A stretch of 64,000 bases of DNA from Photorhabdus sp. CRCIA-P01 (GCF_003545805.1 NZ_NMQR01000009.1:1-64000); one strand, 5' to 3'. Shown: positions 28,156 to 41,525, counted from the first letter of the stretch. A program made the numbers and translations. The notes: generated by a model not told the origin, from the letters alone.

Positions 28156-29000
28156 TGGTTGAATTATCTGAATCTTACGTAGCACAACGACCACCTGTAA
28201 ATTGGGCGAAATGGGCGCTGATCATAACAGGTGTATTGTTTTCAATCTTACTGTTAGTGATCCCTATTGTCTGGATATTTATGACTGCCTTTTCTAAAGG
28301 AGTTGAGGTAGTCACTGAGAATCTTTTAGATCCTGATATGTTGCATGCCATCTGGTTAACGATACTGATCGCATTAATTACCGTTCCGGTAAATCTAATT
28401 TTTGGCGTCATGATCGCTTGGCTGGTAACGCGCTTTCAGTTTCCAGGGCGGCAATGTTTATTGACATTGATCGACATTCCATTTGCTGTTTCGCCGGTCG
28501 TGGCTGGTTTGCTCTACCTATTGTTTTATGGTTCGAATGGTTGGGCAGGAAGTTTGCTAGAACCCTATGATATCCAATTGATGTTTTCCTGGCCGGGGAT
28601 GGTCTTGGTAACGATATTTGTGACTTGTCCGTTTGTTGTTCGAGAACTGGTACCGATGATGCTTAGTCAGGGGAGCCAGGAGGATGAAGCTGCAATTTTA
28701 TTGGGGGCGTCGGGTTGGAAAATGTTTTGGCGGGTGACGTTACCTAATATCCGTTGGGCGTTGTTATATGGTGTGGTTTTGACCAATGCCCGCGCAATTG
28801 GTGAATTTGGTGCTGTCTCAGTGGTATCCGGTGCTATTCGTGGTGAAACTTACACATTGCCGTTGCAGGTTGAATTACTGCATCAAGATTACAACACCGT
28901 AGGGGCATTTACTGCGGCGGCATTGTTGGCATTGATGGCAATTATCACTTTGATTGTTAAAAGTGCTTTGCAGTGGCGGTTAAGCCGCCAACATGGTTAA
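28155..29000 (+). CDS. cysW: Sulfate/thiosulfate ABC transporter permease CysW
   Basis: A 281-residue inner-membrane permease with about six hydrophobic segments and the EAA loop EDEAAILLGASGWKMFWRVT. It forms the second half of the sulfate channel with CysT. The start overlaps the cysT stop by 1 nt; cysA follows after 14 nt. Confidence 0.96.
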   Translation: MVELSESYVAQRPPVNWAKWALIITGVLFSILLLVIPIVWIFMTAFSKGVEVVTENLLDPDMLHAIWLTILIALITVPVNLIFGVMIAWLVTRFQFPGRQCLLTLIDIPFAVSPVVAGLLYLLFYGSNGWAGSLLEPYDIQLMFSWPGMVLVTIFVTCPFVVRELVPMMLSQGSQEDEAAILLGASGWKMFWRVTLPNIRWALLYGVVLTNARAIGEFGAVSVVSGAIRGETYTLPLQVELLHQDYNTVGAFTAAALLALMAIITLIVKSALQWRLSRQHG

Positions 29001-29014
29001 GGTAGGAGCAGAAT

Positions 29015-30103
29015 ATGAGTATTGAAATTAACAATATCAGTAAATACTTTGGTCGGACTCAGGTTCTGAGCGATATCACTCTGAATGTTTTTGCTGGAGA
29101 AATGGTTGCTCTGCTTGGTCCGTCAGGCTCCGGTAAAACAACCTTGTTGAGGATTATCGCGGGTCTGGAACAACAAACCGAGGGGAAGCTGAGTTTCCAC
29201 GGGCAAGATGTTAGCCGTATGCATGCTAAAGATCGGCAAGTTGGCTTCGTATTTCAGCATTATGCACTGTTTCGGCATATGACGGTGTTTGATAACGTTG
29301 CTTTTGGATTAACAGTATTGCCACGACGTAAGCGTCCGAATATGGCGGCTATCCGCCGTAAAGTTATGGAGTTGTTGGAGATGGTGCAATTAACGCATTT
29401 TGCTGAACGCTATCCATCACAACTTTCTGGTGGGCAGAAACAGCGGGTAGCGTTGGCAAGAGCATTGGCTGTTGAACCACAAATTCTATTACTCGATGAG
29501 CCATTTGGTGCACTGGATGCTCAGGTAAGAATGGAATTACGCCGTTGGCTACGCCAGCTCCATGAGGAGCTAAAATTTACCAGTGTCTTTGTCACTCACG
29601 ATCAGGAAGAAGCGATGGAAGTGGCTGACCGGGTTGTTGTCATGAGGCAAGGGAATATTGAACAGGTAGGTACGCCACAAGATGTATGGCGTTATCCGGC
29701 AAGCCGTTTTGTGATGGAGTTCTTGGGTGAGGTCAATCATTTTAGTGGTGAAATTAAAGGCTCTCAGCTGTTGATTGGCGGACAGCACTTGCCTCTCAAT
29801 GTGACGCCAATCCATCAGGGGAATGTTGATGTATTCCTGCGTCCGTGGGATATCATGATGAACTCGCAACCGACACTTTCCAGTCCATTGCCAGTACAGG
29901 TGACAGAGGTCAGTCCTAGAGGGCATTTCTGGCAGCTTTCTGTTCAGCCTTTAGGCTGGCATCATGAGTCGGTTGCTGTTGTTTGGTTTGATGAGACTTC
30001 AGTACCCACAAGAGGAAACCGTTATTTTATGGGTGGTACTGAAGCGCGTTTATATGCGGGTGATAAACAATTGCAAACACTGAGTTTAGCCCAAACTGCC
30101 TGA
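29015..30103 (+). CDS. cysA: Sulfate/thiosulfate import ATPase CysA
   Basis: A 362-residue ABC ATPase with Walker [10 protein letters not shown] (from about residue 35), Q-loop FVFQHYALF, signature LSGGQKQR, Walker [13 protein letters not shown] and the H-loop VTHDQ. A C-terminal regulatory TOBE-like domain makes up the last 120 residues. It powers the CysTW channel. It is preceded by GTAGGAG. Confidence 0.97.
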   Translation: MSIEINNISKYFGRTQVLSDITLNVFAGEMVALLGPSGSGKTTLLRIIAGLEQQTEGKLSFHGQDVSRMHAKDRQVGFVFQHYALFRHMTVFDNVAFGLTVLPRRKRPNMAAIRRKVMELLEMVQLTHFAERYPSQLSGGQKQRVALARALAVEPQILLLDEPFGALDAQVRMELRRWLRQLHEELKFTSVFVTHDQEEAMEVADRVVVMRQGNIEQVGTPQDVWRYPASRFVMEFLGEVNHFSGEIKGSQLLIGGQHLPLNVTPIHQGNVDVFLRPWDIMMNSQPTLSSPLPVQVTEVSPRGHFWQLSVQPLGWHHESVAVVWFDETSVPTRGNRYFMGGTEARLYAGDKQLQTLSLAQTA

Positions 30104-30241
30104 TAATTATTTGGATTTGGTTGGTACCATTTTGCTCATCTGCTTACCGCCAGGGATGGGCATTTTTTATTTAAGGTCTTGCGATATATTTCTGAATATG
30201 GTTATTTCGCATTTCTATTAAATAAAATTTGGGTAATAGCT

Positions 30242-31123
30242 GTGGCAAGCTTGGAACATTTTATAGGTAACACCCCGCTGGTAAAATTACAACGAATCAC
30301 CGATAAGCTGGGGGTGGAAATATGGGTGAAGCTCGAAGGTAATAATCCGGCAGGCTCGATAAAAGACAGAACAGCGCTATCAATGATTCAGCAAGCTGAA
30401 TTGCGGGGTGAAATTTCTCCCGGTGACGTATTAATTGAAGCCACTAGCGGAAATACGGGTATTGCGTTGGCAATGATTGCCGCAGTAAAAGGTTATCATC
30501 TTAAATTACTGATGCCTGATAATATGAGCCTTGAGCGTCAGGCTTCTATGCGAGCTTATGGTGCGGAACTGATTTTGGTGAGTAAAGCCGTGGGTATGGA
30601 AGGTGCACGTGATTTAGCTCAGCAAATGGAACGTAATGGTGAAGGTAAAGTACTTGATCAATTCAATAACCCGGATAATCCTTTAGCGCATTTTACGACC
30701 ACGGGGCCGGAAATTTGGCGGCAGACGCAAGGGCGTATTACGCATTTTGTTTCTAGTATGGGAACGACGGGAACCATTACCGGTGTGAGCCGCTATTTAA
30801 AAAGCCAATCTAACAATGTGCAGGTTATTGGCCTACAACCCGCTGAAAACAGCCATATTCCAGGTATTCGCCGTTGGTCGCCGGCTTATTTGCCCGGCAT
30901 TTTCCGCAAGGAGTTAGTTGATCAAGTGGTGGATATCACTCAGAAAGAAGCAGAAGATACCATGCGTTTATTAGCTCGGAAAGAAGGGATTTTCTGTGGG
31001 GTTAGTTCCGGCGGTGCTGTTGCCGGAGCATTAAGTGTTGCAGCACAAAATCCAGATTCTGTCATTGTTGCCATTATCTGTGACCGTGGTGACAGGTATC
31101 TTTCTACCGGAGTATTCAATTAA
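30242..31123 (+). CDS. cysM: Cysteine synthase B
   Basis: A 293-residue PLP enzyme that makes cysteine from O-acetylserine and sulfide, or S-sulfocysteine from thiosulfate. The PLP lysine is Lys41 in NPAGSIKDRTA, followed by the phosphate-binding loop [12 protein letters not shown]. The open frame extends upstream, but GTG 30242 gives the conserved N-terminus (ASLEHFIGNTPLVKL) and normal length. It is the last gene of the cysPTWAM cluster, 138 nt after cysA. Confidence 0.96.
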   Translation: MASLEHFIGNTPLVKLQRITDKLGVEIWVKLEGNNPAGSIKDRTALSMIQQAELRGEISPGDVLIEATSGNTGIALAMIAAVKGYHLKLLMPDNMSLERQASMRAYGAELILVSKAVGMEGARDLAQQMERNGEGKVLDQFNNPDNPLAHFTTTGPEIWRQTQGRITHFVSSMGTTGTITGVSRYLKSQSNNVQVIGLQPAENSHIPGIRRWSPAYLPGIFRKELVDQVVDITQKEAEDTMRLLARKEGIFCGVSSGGAVAGALSVAAQNPDSVIVAIICDRGDRYLSTGVFN

Positions 31124-31226
31124 TCTGGTTATATATTCAGCGTGAGTAGAGTAAAAGAAGCGGTAAACTCTGCTCACACTCGCCAATTTCTAATATGGAA
31201 AGTGATGTAAGTTGAAGATAAGGGAT

Positions 31227-31260
31227 AAAAAAACAGCCGTGATTGTCGGCCGTTTTTTAA
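31227..31260. terminator. Bidirectional terminator between cysM and crr
   Basis: An A-run, a short stem CAGCCG / CGGCCG (imperfect) and a T-run (AAAAAAACAGCCG ... CGGCCGTTTTTTAA), giving U-tracts on both strands for the converging cysM and crr transcripts. Confidence 0.8.
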
Positions 31261-31293
31261 GATGAAAATGGTATTGTGACAGTTAAAGTATTG

Positions 31294-31803
31294 CTACTTT
31301 TTAATACGCATAATGGGTGTTTCACCTACAGTGACAGAACCACTCAACTTGGATAATTCTTTAATCTCATCCATGTTGGAAATAACAACAGGTGTCAGGG
31401 TCGATTTTGCTCTCTCTTCAAGGAATTTAAGATCGAATTCCAAAACTAAATCACCTTTTTGTACACGCTGACCTTCTTCTGCAATACGTGTAAAGCCTTC
31501 GCCTTTAAGCTCAACCGTATCAATACCAAAATGGACAAATAGCTCAATACCGCTGTCCGATTCGATAGAAAATGCATGGTTGGTTTCAAATATTTTACCG
31601 ATTGTTCCATCAACTGGTGCAACTATCTTGTTGCCGGCGGGTTTTATAGCGATACCGTCGCCGACAATTTTCTCGGCGAAGACAACATCTGGAACATCTT
31701 CAATATTGACAATCTCACCAGATAAAGGTGCGATAATTTCAATAGTGCCGCTGTTTTTTTTATCATCTGAAACTAGAGATTTCAGTTTATCAAACAGACC
31801 CAT
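31294..31803 (-). CDS. crr: PTS glucose-specific EIIA component
   Basis: A 169-residue cytosolic phosphocarrier, [16 protein letters not shown] being the typical N-terminal amphipathic start. The active-site histidines are His76 (ETNHAF) and His91 ([10 protein letters not shown]), the latter being phosphorylated by HPr. Besides passing phosphate to EIIBC-Glc it controls adenylate cyclase and inducer exclusion. It is the third gene of ptsH-ptsI-crr, 48 nt after ptsI. Confidence 0.97.
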   Translation of the reverse strand: MGLFDKLKSLVSDDKKNSGTIEIIAPLSGEIVNIEDVPDVVFAEKIVGDGIAIKPAGNKIVAPVDGTIGKIFETNHAFSIESDSGIELFVHFGIDTVELKGEGFTRIAEEGQRVQKGDLVLEFDLKFLEERAKSTLTPVVISNMDEIKELSKLSGSVTVGETPIMRIKK

Positions 31804-31851
31804 GAATCTTCTCCTAATTGTTTATACTGGACCGCGTTTTAACCGATATTG

Positions 31852-33579
31852 TTAGCAAAGTGTTTTTTCTTTGATGAAGGTATCAACCAATTCTATTAAC
31901 CCCTTAGCGGTAGACTGAGAAAGGGCTTGCTCAGCTAGCGCTTTTGCATCTTCGTAACGAGTATTACGAATGATTTTCTTGATGCGGGGAATAGAAATCG
32001 CACTCATGCTAAACTCATCCAGCCCCATGCCTAATAGCAACAAGGTAGCACGTTCATCACCTGCAAGCTCGCCACACATCCCCGTCCATTTACCTTCAGC
32101 GTGTGAAGCATCGATGGCTTGCTTAATCAGGCTCAATACTGCTGGTAGCATCGGGTTATAAAGATGAGAAATCAACTCGTTACCACGGTCTACAGCAAGA
32201 GTATACTGAGTTAGATCGTTTGTCCCAATACTGAAAAAGTCAACTTCTTTTGCCAGGTGATGAGCAATAACCGCTGAAGCGGGTGTTTCTATCATCACAC
32301 CCATTTCGATTGCTTCATCGAATTTTTTACCTTCTTCGCGAAGCTGGCCTTTCAGCAATTCAAGTTCTACTTTCAGTTCCTGTACTTCTTCTACAGAAAT
32401 AATCATTGGAAACATAATACGTAATTTACCGAAAGCAGATGCACGTAAGATAGCACGTAACTGAGAATGTAAGATCTCTTTTCGATCAAGGCAAATACGA
32501 ATTGCACGCCAACCAAGGAATGGGTTCTCCTCTTTCGGTAGATTCATATAGGGCAGATTTTTATCACCACCGATATCCATCGTACGTATAATAACCGCTT
32601 GGCTACCCATTGCTTCGGCAACAGCTTTATAAGCTTGGAATTGTTCTTCCTCTGTTGGCAGCGCATCACGATCCATAAACAGAAATTCTGTACGGTATAA
32701 ACCGACACCTTCGGCGCCATTGAGTTCAGCGCCGATCACATCACGGATGGTACCGATATTGGCACAGACTTCGACCTGATGGCCATCAAGAGTCATTGCC
32801 GGGAGATCTTTCAACTTTGCAAGTTCAGCTTTTTCTGACAGATATTCGTTTTTGGTCTTTTTTAGCTGTTCAATTTCTGCATCGGACGGGTTGATGTAAA
32901 TATGGTTATTTACTGCGTCCAGAATTAGGTAATCACCATTCTGGATTGTCGTCGTCGCCTGGGTGGTACCCACGATCGCTGGCAGTTCAAGAGAGCGGGC
33001 CATGATTGACGTGTGGGAAGTTCGGCCACCTAAATTGGTAATAAAGCCGAGTACTTTTTCCAGATTGAGTTGTGCGGTTTCAGATGGAGTCAAGTCGTTG
33101 GCAACCAGAATGACTTCCTCTGAAATTGAGCCAAGATCAACAATGGGCATACCCAGAATGTTTTTCAGCAAGCGTTTACCGATATCACGCACGTCTGTGG
33201 CACGTTCTTTCAGGTATTCATCATCTAATTCTTCAAGGGCTTTGGCCTGAGTTTCAATAACAGAATAAACCGCGGCATCTGAGGTTTTGAAATCGTTTTT
33301 GATTAACGCAATAATTTCTTGCTCAAGTTCTTCATCTTCCAATAGCATGATATGCCCTTCGAAGATTTCAGCTTTTTCTTCTCCGAGGTTTTTTGCTGCT
33401 ATGTTCTTGATGATTTCTAGCTGAGATGAGGCTTTTTCACGACCTTGCTTGAAACGGGAAATTTCTTGTTCGACTTGCTCTTGGCTGATTTTTTTCTGAT
33501 TGATAATGATTGAGTCTTCTTTCAGTAATAGTGCTTTACCGAAAGCAATGCCTGGTGATACTAATATGCCTGAAATCAT
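31852..33579 (-). CDS. ptsI: PTS enzyme I (phosphoenolpyruvate-protein phosphotransferase)
   Basis: A 575-residue enzyme that takes phosphate from PEP on His189 ([13 protein letters not shown]) and hands it to HPr. The C-terminal PEP-binding barrel shows [11 protein letters not shown]-like [15 protein letters not shown], the catalytic Cys in GMCGELAGD and the substrate loop [14 protein letters not shown]. Length is the standard 575. It is separated from ptsH by 309 nt containing an ERIC element, a wider gap than usual for this operon. Confidence 0.98.
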   Translation of the reverse strand: MISGILVSPGIAFGKALLLKEDSIIINQKKISQEQVEQEISRFKQGREKASSQLEIIKNIAAKNLGEEKAEIFEGHIMLLEDEELEQEIIALIKNDFKTSDAAVYSVIETQAKALEELDDEYLKERATDVRDIGKRLLKNILGMPIVDLGSISEEVILVANDLTPSETAQLNLEKVLGFITNLGGRTSHTSIMARSLELPAIVGTTQATTTIQNGDYLILDAVNNHIYINPSDAEIEQLKKTKNEYLSEKAELAKLKDLPAMTLDGHQVEVCANIGTIRDVIGAELNGAEGVGLYRTEFLFMDRDALPTEEEQFQAYKAVAEAMGSQAVIIRTMDIGGDKNLPYMNLPKEENPFLGWRAIRICLDRKEILHSQLRAILRASAFGKLRIMFPMIISVEEVQELKVELELLKGQLREEGKKFDEAIEMGVMIETPASAVIAHHLAKEVDFFSIGTNDLTQYTLAVDRGNELISHLYNPMLPAVLSLIKQAIDASHAEGKWTGMCGELAGDERATLLLLGMGLDEFSMSAISIPRIKKIIRNTRYEDAKALAEQALSQSTAKGLIELVDTFIKEKTLC

Positions 33580-33717
33580 GATGTTACCTAACTACTAATA
33601 ATTATTATTTAAAGAGCCAGCCCACAGATGGTTTGCTGTTTTAGGACATGCATTTAAACTGATATCCCCAGATAAAAGTTTATCCGGGGATGAGGAACGG
33701 CTAAGTGAATACCTGTT

Positions 33718-33844
33718 TATACCCGTTATCTTTCAAGTTGCCTCTTTGTTGGCCGCACTCACTCACCCCGGTCACATAGTTCGCTATGCTCCCAGGGATT
33801 CGCTCCCCTGCCGTCGCGATGCGTCTTGAAATCCATAGGGTATA
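33718..33844 (-). repeat. ERIC element, copy 4, inside the pts operon
   Basis: A 127-bp ERIC element in opposite orientation to the other three (starts TATACCCGTTATC, ends CATAGGGTATA). It lies between ptsH and ptsI and would be transcribed as a long hairpin within the ptsHI-crr mRNA. Confidence 0.93.
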
Positions 33845-33888
33845 TTCACAATCTCTGAATCTTGACTGGCTTTGCGGTTAATGGAAAG

Positions 33889-34146
33889 TTATTCCAGTTC
33901 TGCCATCAACTTAACCAGATGCTCGATTGCTTTTTGCTCATCTTCACCTTCAGCAGAAATGGTCACTACAGTGCCTTGAGTGAGTCCCAAAGTTTGTAGC
34001 TTAAATAGGCTTTTGGCACTGGCAGTTTTACCACCGGAAGTCAGTGTAATGTCGGAGGAGAAACTTTTGGCTTCTTTAACAAACTGTGCGGCGGGACGGG
34101 TGTGTAGGCCATTTGGCGCAGTAATGGTGACTTCTTGCTGGAACAT
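33889..34146 (-). CDS. ptsH: PTS phosphocarrier protein HPr
   Basis: An 85-residue cytosolic phosphocarrier. The active-site His15 is in [12 protein letters not shown], and the Ser46-type region reads [14 protein letters not shown]. It relays phosphate from enzyme I to sugar-specific EIIA domains. First gene of ptsH-ptsI-crr; the start follows TGAGGAAACGTT. Confidence 0.98.
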   Translation of the reverse strand: MFQQEVTITAPNGLHTRPAAQFVKEAKSFSSDITLTSGGKTASAKSLFKLQTLGLTQGTVVTISAEGEDEQKAIEHLVKLMAELE

Positions 34147-34636
34147 AACGTTTCCTCAATAACTTAGATTTTTGCTATGTAAGTTAAGAATCTGTCATGG
34201 ACAAATTTTAACTTGAGTGTTTATTCACTGCCTATCCCATTTAAGACGATTTTATTTACCTAAAGAGCGAACTGAGTAATGTTCTGGTAAAAGCGAATAG
34301 CTCTTGAACGCTCTTTAGTACGACCCGTAAGTTCCGGGTCATGTGTTGTGCTGCCTGTATCACTTTTACTGGTAAGAATGAACAGCACTAACGACGTCTA
34401 CTGAGATAGACTCTCAGGTTGATAGTGTAATAAAAATTTTTATTCATTATCAAAAAAATTGTTCTTTCCGATGCTTCTGATTGATAGTTTGAAGTAAAGA
34501 TAGATCGCGGAACTACTTAACTGAAACTACTACTCCTGCTAATTAATTTCGAGCATCGAAATAATTATTATTGGTTAAATACTAGACCCATTGTAAGAAA
34601 TCATCTGGCAAAGTGTAAAAGTTTGATCTACCACAC
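34147..34636. other. Intergenic region between ptsH and cysK with inverted repeats
   Basis: About 490 nt without a gene. It should hold the ptsH promoters. On the minus strand (the ptsH direction) three stems can be drawn: GTGCTG/CAGCAC (34348-34353 and 34383-34388), GACCCG/CGGGTC with a 7-nt loop (34322-34340) and CTAAAGAGCG/CGCTCTTTAG (34260-34269 and 34309-34318). These suggest a structured leader or a small RNA; no known family is recognised. Confidence 0.4.
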
Positions 34637-34664
34637 AGAAAAAGCACCATTTAGGTGCTTTTTT
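34637..34664 (-). terminator. Terminator after cysK
   Basis: Stem AAAAAGCACC / GGTGCTTTTT around a short loop (ATTTA), giving a U-rich tail on the minus strand just past the cysK stop. Confidence 0.88.
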
Positions 34665-34697
34665 ATCAATAAATCTAAGTAACTTACTTAAAAACTT

Positions 34698-35651
34698 TTA
34701 TTCATCAGACAAGTCAGTAAACAGTACACTGCTTAGATAGCGTTCACCTGATGAAGCCAGAATAACGACGATATTTTTATCTTTATATTCTGGCTCTTGA
34801 GAAAGTTTCACCGCTGCTGCAATGGTGGCGCCAGAGGAGATACCTGCCAGAATGCCCTCTTTTACCATAATTTCACGCGCGGTTTTAATCGCTTCCTCGT
34901 TGCTAATTTTGAAAACGCGATCAACCAATTTCAAATCAAGGTTATCTGGAATAAAACCCGCACCAATACCTTGAATCTTATGGGGGCCTGGTTTCACTTC
35001 TTCACCGGCCAGAGTCTGACTGATAACTGGCGAGTCTTCAGGTTCTACAGCAACTGCGGTAATATTTTTACCTTTGGTGTTTTTCAGGTAACGAGCAACG
35101 CCTGTTAATGTACCGCCAGTCCCTACACCGGCAACAAATACATCCACTTCACCGTCAGTGTCTTCCCAGATTTCCGGGCCTGTGGTTTTTTCATGGATTT
35201 CTGGGTTTGCCGGATTGCTAAACTGTTGCAGAATAATATAACGATCGGGATCGCTAGCTTTAATCTCGTTAGCTTTCTCAATGGCCCCCTTCATACCTTT
35301 AGCGCCTTCCGTCAGTACCAGTTGCGCTCCCAATGCTTTCAATAGCTTGCGGCGCTCAATACTCATGGTTTCTGGCATAGTCAGCGTTAATTTGTAGCCC
35401 CGAGCGGCGGCAACATAAGCAAGGGCTATCCCGGTATTACCGCTGGTAGGTTCTACCAACTCTTTCCCTGGTTGTAGGATACCGCGTTTTTCAGCATCCC
35501 AAATCATGTTGGAACCAATGCGACATTTTACACTAAAACTTGGGTTACGGGATTCTACTTTTGCCAGAATACGCCCATTGCCAAAGTGTTTTAGGCGAAT
35601 TAACGGGGTACGACCAATAGTCAAAGAATTATCTTCGTAAATTTTACTCAT
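34698..35651 (-). CDS. cysK: Cysteine synthase A
   Basis: A 317-residue PLP enzyme forming cysteine from O-acetylserine and sulfide. The PLP Lys is Lys42 in [11 protein letters not shown]; the phosphate loop is [12 protein letters not shown] and [14 protein letters not shown] is present. CysK in enteric bacteria also binds CysE and activates some CDI toxins. It sits next to divergent-class neighbours cysZ and zipA in the conserved order ptsH-cysK-cysZ-zipA. Confidence 0.97.
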   Translation of the reverse strand: MSKIYEDNSLTIGRTPLIRLKHFGNGRILAKVESRNPSFSVKCRIGSNMIWDAEKRGILQPGKELVEPTSGNTGIALAYVAAARGYKLTLTMPETMSIERRKLLKALGAQLVLTEGAKGMKGAIEKANEIKASDPDRYIILQQFSNPANPEIHEKTTGPEIWEDTDGEVDVFVAGVGTGGTLTGVARYLKNTKGKNITAVAVEPEDSPVISQTLAGEEVKPGPHKIQGIGAGFIPDNLDLKLVDRVFKISNEEAIKTAREIMVKEGILAGISSGATIAAAVKLSQEPEYKDKNIVVILASSGERYLSSVLFTDLSDE

Positions 35652-35765
35652 ACTCGTCTTTCAGCTCCTTTTAGTGATATCCGGTCAACAATACGCCAAC
35701 AACCGGTTAATGGAAATATAACTTAAATATATTTTTATTGTCTAAAAGAATAACTTAAACGAATA

Positions 35766-36536
35766 TCACGGCATAATACGAGGAGCGTGTTGATCTCGAT
35801 AGCGATCGACCCACATTGCCGTTGCTGCGCATACGGCAATAGGCATAATCACCAAATTGACAAGGGGTATCATTGTTAAAATACTCACTGTTGCGCCAAA
35901 TTGCAGATTAATTATTTTGTTTTGGCGAAGGGCACTACGCATTGTTGGAAAACTGACTTTGTGGTTATCAAAAGGGTAATCACAATACTGAATCGATAGC
36001 ATCCAGGCACTGAAAATAAACCAGAGCACAGGTGCAACAGTCTGCCCGATAACAGGAATAAAATAGAGCAGCAATAAGACCAGAGCGCGTGGAATATAGT
36101 AGCACAGCTTGACTAATTCCCGTTTCAGGATACGTGGAACATCTTTGAAGAGTGCGATAACGCCGGTATCCGGTGCGGGGGTTCCTGTTAAATCCGCTTC
36201 CAGTTTCTCCGCTAGCAGACCATTGAATGGTGCCGCGATAAAATTCGCTATTGTGCTGAAGAAGTAAGTAAAAATCAGCAAAACAGAGATCACGGTCAGA
36301 GGCCATAAAATATAACTGAGCCATTGCATCCAATCCGGTACTTTGTTCACTATCCAAGGGATCCAATTCTCCAGTTTCTGGTAGAGCCACCAAAATGAAC
36401 CACCGAGAAACAAAATATTTGCCAACAAAGGCAATAAGACAAATCTTTTAATGCCTGGGCGAGTCATTAATTTGCAACCTTGCACCAAATACTGAAAGCC
36501 GCTCAAATTTTTTGGCGATTTTGTCAAATTCAGCAT
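35766..36536 (-). CDS. cysZ: Sulfate transporter CysZ
   Basis: A 256-residue inner-membrane protein with several hydrophobic segments (for example [20 protein letters not shown] and [20 protein letters not shown]). CysZ is a pH-dependent sulfate importer supplying the cysteine pathway. It lies 114 nt upstream of cysK and is divergent from zipA, as in E. coli. Confidence 0.94.
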   Translation of the reverse strand: MLNLTKSPKNLSGFQYLVQGCKLMTRPGIKRFVLLPLLANILFLGGSFWWLYQKLENWIPWIVNKVPDWMQWLSYILWPLTVISVLLIFTYFFSTIANFIAAPFNGLLAEKLEADLTGTPAPDTGVIALFKDVPRILKRELVKLCYYIPRALVLLLLYFIPVIGQTVAPVLWFIFSAWMLSIQYCDYPFDNHKVSFPTMRSALRQNKIINLQFGATVSILTMIPLVNLVIMPIAVCAATAMWVDRYRDQHAPRIMP

Positions 36537-36756
36537 ACTTCCTATTCTCTCCTGTGTGATTGAAACGCTATCATATAGGCAGGATTTTCGACTGACTAGT
36601 ATTGTTCTGTATAAAAAAAATGCAAAAGAAGCTTGTTAGGCATTTTTCTGATAAGAAAAGTGTGTATAAGCTTGCACTTGTGTTATTTGACAAATACAGT
36701 TAATACAGAAAATATTCCGCCGTGGTGGCATACTTAATTAAACAACAGAGATAGCA

Positions 36757-37668
36757 ATGATGCAGGATTTGCGTCTGATATTAATCATTGTTGGTGCGAT
36801 AGCAATAATAGCTTTGCTGCTACATGGGTTGTGGACCAGCCGTAAAGAGCGTTCTTCGCTTTTTCGTGATCGCCCAGTTAAACGTCATAAACATGATCGT
36901 CAGAATAGTTTTGTCGATGACAGTGATGATGAAGCGTCCGACAATCAGCAAAAGCCTTATGCCCATAAGCAGGTAAAATCTCATCAGGAGTATAAAGCTG
37001 AGTCAGTTATCGAGCGCCGTCAGCAAAAGTTGACTGGAATTGATGCTGTAATGCCTGAAGAAAGCGATGATCCGTTGCTGACGGGTCATCAGCCTGAGAC
37101 GACAGCGAGAAAAGCCGTCGTAGAAGAGCAGGAACCCCAACTCGGTCTGTTTGAATTTGAAGAGCAGAATGAGTCTGAAAGAAACCAATCCGTGATTGAA
37201 GGAAAATCTCAGGAGGAGGTTGGCGAAAAAGAAGCTCAGACTAAAGCGAAAGAAATTGTTTTGGTTCTTCACGTAGCAGCGCACCACGGACAGGAGCTGA
37301 ATGGTGAACCCTTGCTGCAAAGTATTCTACAATCTGGCTTCCAGTTTGGGGAAATGCAGATTTTTCACCGCCACGTGAACCCATCAGGTAGTGGCCCGAT
37401 ACTGTTTAGCCTGGCAAATATGGTGAAACCGGGCTCATTTAATCCTGAAATAATGGCTGATTTTACGACTCCAGGGGTTTCTATGTTTATGGTGGTCCCT
37501 TCTTACGGAGAATCTAGTCAGAATTTTAAACTGATGTTGCAGGCGGCCCAGCGTATTGCTTCTGATGTTGGGGGTGTGGTGCTTGATGATGAGCGAAAAA
37601 TGCTGACACCGCAAAAAATTGAATTGTATAAGGCACGTATTCGCAGCACACTTGGTGTTCAGGTATAA
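36757..37668 (+). CDS. zipA: Cell division protein ZipA
   Basis: A 303-residue bitopic protein that anchors FtsZ to the inner membrane. The N-terminal membrane segment (about residues 5-25, [20 protein letters not shown]) is followed by a charged linker rich in Lys, Glu and Gln, then the FtsZ-binding domain from about residue 165 ([18 protein letters not shown]). MMQDLR leaves two adjacent starts; 36757 is used. It is followed by ligA after a terminator. Confidence 0.95.
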   Translation: MMQDLRLILIIVGAIAIIALLLHGLWTSRKERSSLFRDRPVKRHKHDRQNSFVDDSDDEASDNQQKPYAHKQVKSHQEYKAESVIERRQQKLTGIDAVMPEESDDPLLTGHQPETTARKAVVEEQEPQLGLFEFEEQNESERNQSVIEGKSQEEVGEKEAQTKAKEIVLVLHVAAHHGQELNGEPLLQSILQSGFQFGEMQIFHRHVNPSGSGPILFSLANMVKPGSFNPEIMADFTTPGVSMFMVVPSYGESSQNFKLMLQAAQRIASDVGGVVLDDERKMLTPQKIELYKARIRSTLGVQV

Positions 37669-37687
37669 TCGATTTATCGAATGTTCA

Positions 37688-37715
37688 AGCCCCCGCCAGT
37701 CGGGGGCTTTTTATC
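37688..37715 (+). terminator. Terminator after zipA
   Basis: Perfect stem AGCCCCCG / CGGGGGCT around a short loop, followed by TTTTTAT, in the 61-nt gap before ligA. Confidence 0.9.
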
Positions 37716-37726
37716 GCTGGTTATAA

Positions 37727-39748
<2,022 letters not shown>

Positions 39749-39763
39749 CTTTTTGTTTACATA

Positions 39764-39794
39764 CTGATTATTGAGAGCTTTTCTCAATAATCAG
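39764..39794 (+). terminator. Perfect inverted repeat after ligA
   Basis: Perfect 13-bp stem CTGATTATTGAGA / TCTCAATAATCAG with a 5-nt loop. There is no T-run after it, so it may act as a mRNA 3' stabiliser or a weak terminator. Confidence 0.6.
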
Positions 39795-39983
39795 TCATAC
39801 GCTATAAGGTATTTATAAAGCTTATTTTATACGATTCAGCTAAAAATGTGATCAGGCCCATTAAGTAAAGGTTTACAGTAAGAATTATTTCAGTTTAATG
39901 TGATACTTATCCTCATTTGATCGCCTTTTATTACATAGAATGCATTTATAAGAGTTCGCTTTCTATCGTGTTTGGAGTGTGAT

Positions 39984-41168
39984 ATGTCTCAGATCCTGCA
40001 TTTCTTTTTAGCTTTGATTGTCATTGGCGGCCTTGCTATTTTGGCCAGTAGTGACCGTAAAAGTATTCGTCCTCGCTATGTTATTCAATTGCTTGTTATT
40101 GAACTTATATTGGCTTGGTTTTTCCTGAATTCTGGTATTGGTCAGGAATTTGTCATGGGATTTGCTGGTTTGTTTGAGCATTTACTGAAATATGCGGGTG
40201 AAGGGACTGAATTCATTTTTGGCGGCATGATGGATGCGAAACTGGCATTCTTCTTTCTGAATGTATTGTGCCCGATTATCTTTATCTCTGCGCTGATTGG
40301 TATTTTGCAGCATATCAAACTATTGCCAATCATTATCCGCATTATTGGTACTCTGCTGTCTAAAGTCAACGGCATGGGTAAACTGGAATCATTTAACGCA
40401 GTCAGTTCTCTGATACTTGGGCAGTCTGAAAACTTTATTGCTTATAAAGATGTATTGGGAAAAATGTCTGAGCGTCGTATGTACACGATGGGTGCAACGG
40501 CAATGTCAACGGTTTCTATGTCAATCGTTGGTGCTTACATGACAATTTTAGCGCCTAAATATGTTGTAGCAGCATTGGTGCTTAATATGTTCAGTACTTT
40601 TATCATCCTATCATTGATTAATCCGTATGCTGTTGACAGTGAAGAAGATATTCAGATGAACAATCTTCACGAAGGCCAAAGTTTTTTCGAAATGCTAGGT
40701 GAATATATTTTGGCGGGTTTCAAAGTGGCGCTTATTGTCGCTGCTATGTTGATTGGTTTCATTGCCCTGATTGCGGCTGTTAATGCGTTGTTCAGCATGG
40801 TGTTTGAGAAGAGCTTCCAGGAAATGCTCGGCTATGTGTTTTATCCATTTGCTTGGGTGATTGGGATCCCCACAGATGAAGCATTGAAGGTTGGTAGCGT
40901 CATGGCAACCAAATTGGTTGCTAACGAATTTGTGGCAATGCACAGCTTACAATCAATTGCGACAGAACTCTCTCCTCGTTCACAGGGTATTTTGTCGGTA
41001 TTCTTGGTTTCTTTTGCTAACTTCTCTTCCATTGGGATTGTGGCAGGTGCGATTAAAGGCTTGAATGAGAAACAGGGTAATGTTGTTTCGCGCTTTGGTT
41101 TGAAACTACTGTTTGGTTCAACGCTTGTCAGTTTCTTGTCTGCGGCTATTGCAGGTTTGGTACTGTAA
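39984..41168 (+). CDS. nupC: Concentrative nucleoside transporter NupC
   Basis: A 394-residue inner-membrane H+-nucleoside symporter of the CNT family. Landmarks include [13 protein letters not shown] in the nucleoside-binding re-entrant region, and the C-terminal [10 protein letters not shown] and [17 protein letters not shown]. Several hydrophobic segments cover the length. ATG 39984 is chosen because GGAG lies 8 nt upstream and the N-terminus [14 protein letters not shown] matches the family. It is followed by ypeB, tRNA-Ala genes and gltX, the same order as E. coli. Confidence 0.95.
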   Translation: MSQILHFFLALIVIGGLAILASSDRKSIRPRYVIQLLVIELILAWFFLNSGIGQEFVMGFAGLFEHLLKYAGEGTEFIFGGMMDAKLAFFFLNVLCPIIFISALIGILQHIKLLPIIIRIIGTLLSKVNGMGKLESFNAVSSLILGQSENFIAYKDVLGKMSERRMYTMGATAMSTVSMSIVGAYMTILAPKYVVAALVLNMFSTFIILSLINPYAVDSEEDIQMNNLHEGQSFFEMLGEYILAGFKVALIVAAMLIGFIALIAAVNALFSMVFEKSFQEMLGYVFYPFAWVIGIPTDEALKVGSVMATKLVANEFVAMHSLQSIATELSPRSQGILSVFLVSFANFSSIGIVAGAIKGLNEKQGNVVSRFGLKLLFGSTLVSFLSAAIAGLVL

Positions 41169-41248
41169 AAGATAACGTTTTATCGTGGAATATTGCATCA
41201 TGGATGGTGCGGTTTTCCTTTCACATATTTCTCTTTATAGACGTGCAA

Positions 41249-41467
41249 ATGATGGAAAAAGAAAACCTGATAGAAATTGCTAATACTGCAATGCCGTTCG
41301 GTAAATACAAAGGGCGTATGCTCATTGACTTACCGGAAGAGTATTTATTGTGGTTCGCTCGTAAGGGTGAATTTCCACAAGGTAAATTGGGTGCGTTGAT
41401 GGAGATGACTTTAGCAATAAAACTAGAGGGACTAGATTCGTTGGTGAAACCATTGAAAAAAGGTTAG
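41249..41467 (+). CDS. ypeB: YpeB-like small protein (DUF3820)
   Basis: A 72-residue protein, MMEKENLIEIANTAMPFGKY followed by LIDLPEEYLLWFARKGEFP, matching the DUF3820 family whose members are small cytosolic proteins of unknown role. The open frame starts further upstream (41204), but ATG 41249 or 41252 gives the family length. It is next to nupC and the tRNA-Ala genes, as in E. coli. Confidence 0.9.
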   Translation: MMEKENLIEIANTAMPFGKYKGRMLIDLPEEYLLWFARKGEFPQGKLGALMEMTLAIKLEGLDSLVKPLKKG

Positions 41468-41525
41468 CCAAGGTTTGTGTTCATTTTTCAAACGATGAGA
41501 GTGGTTAGATATGGTAATAGCCAAA

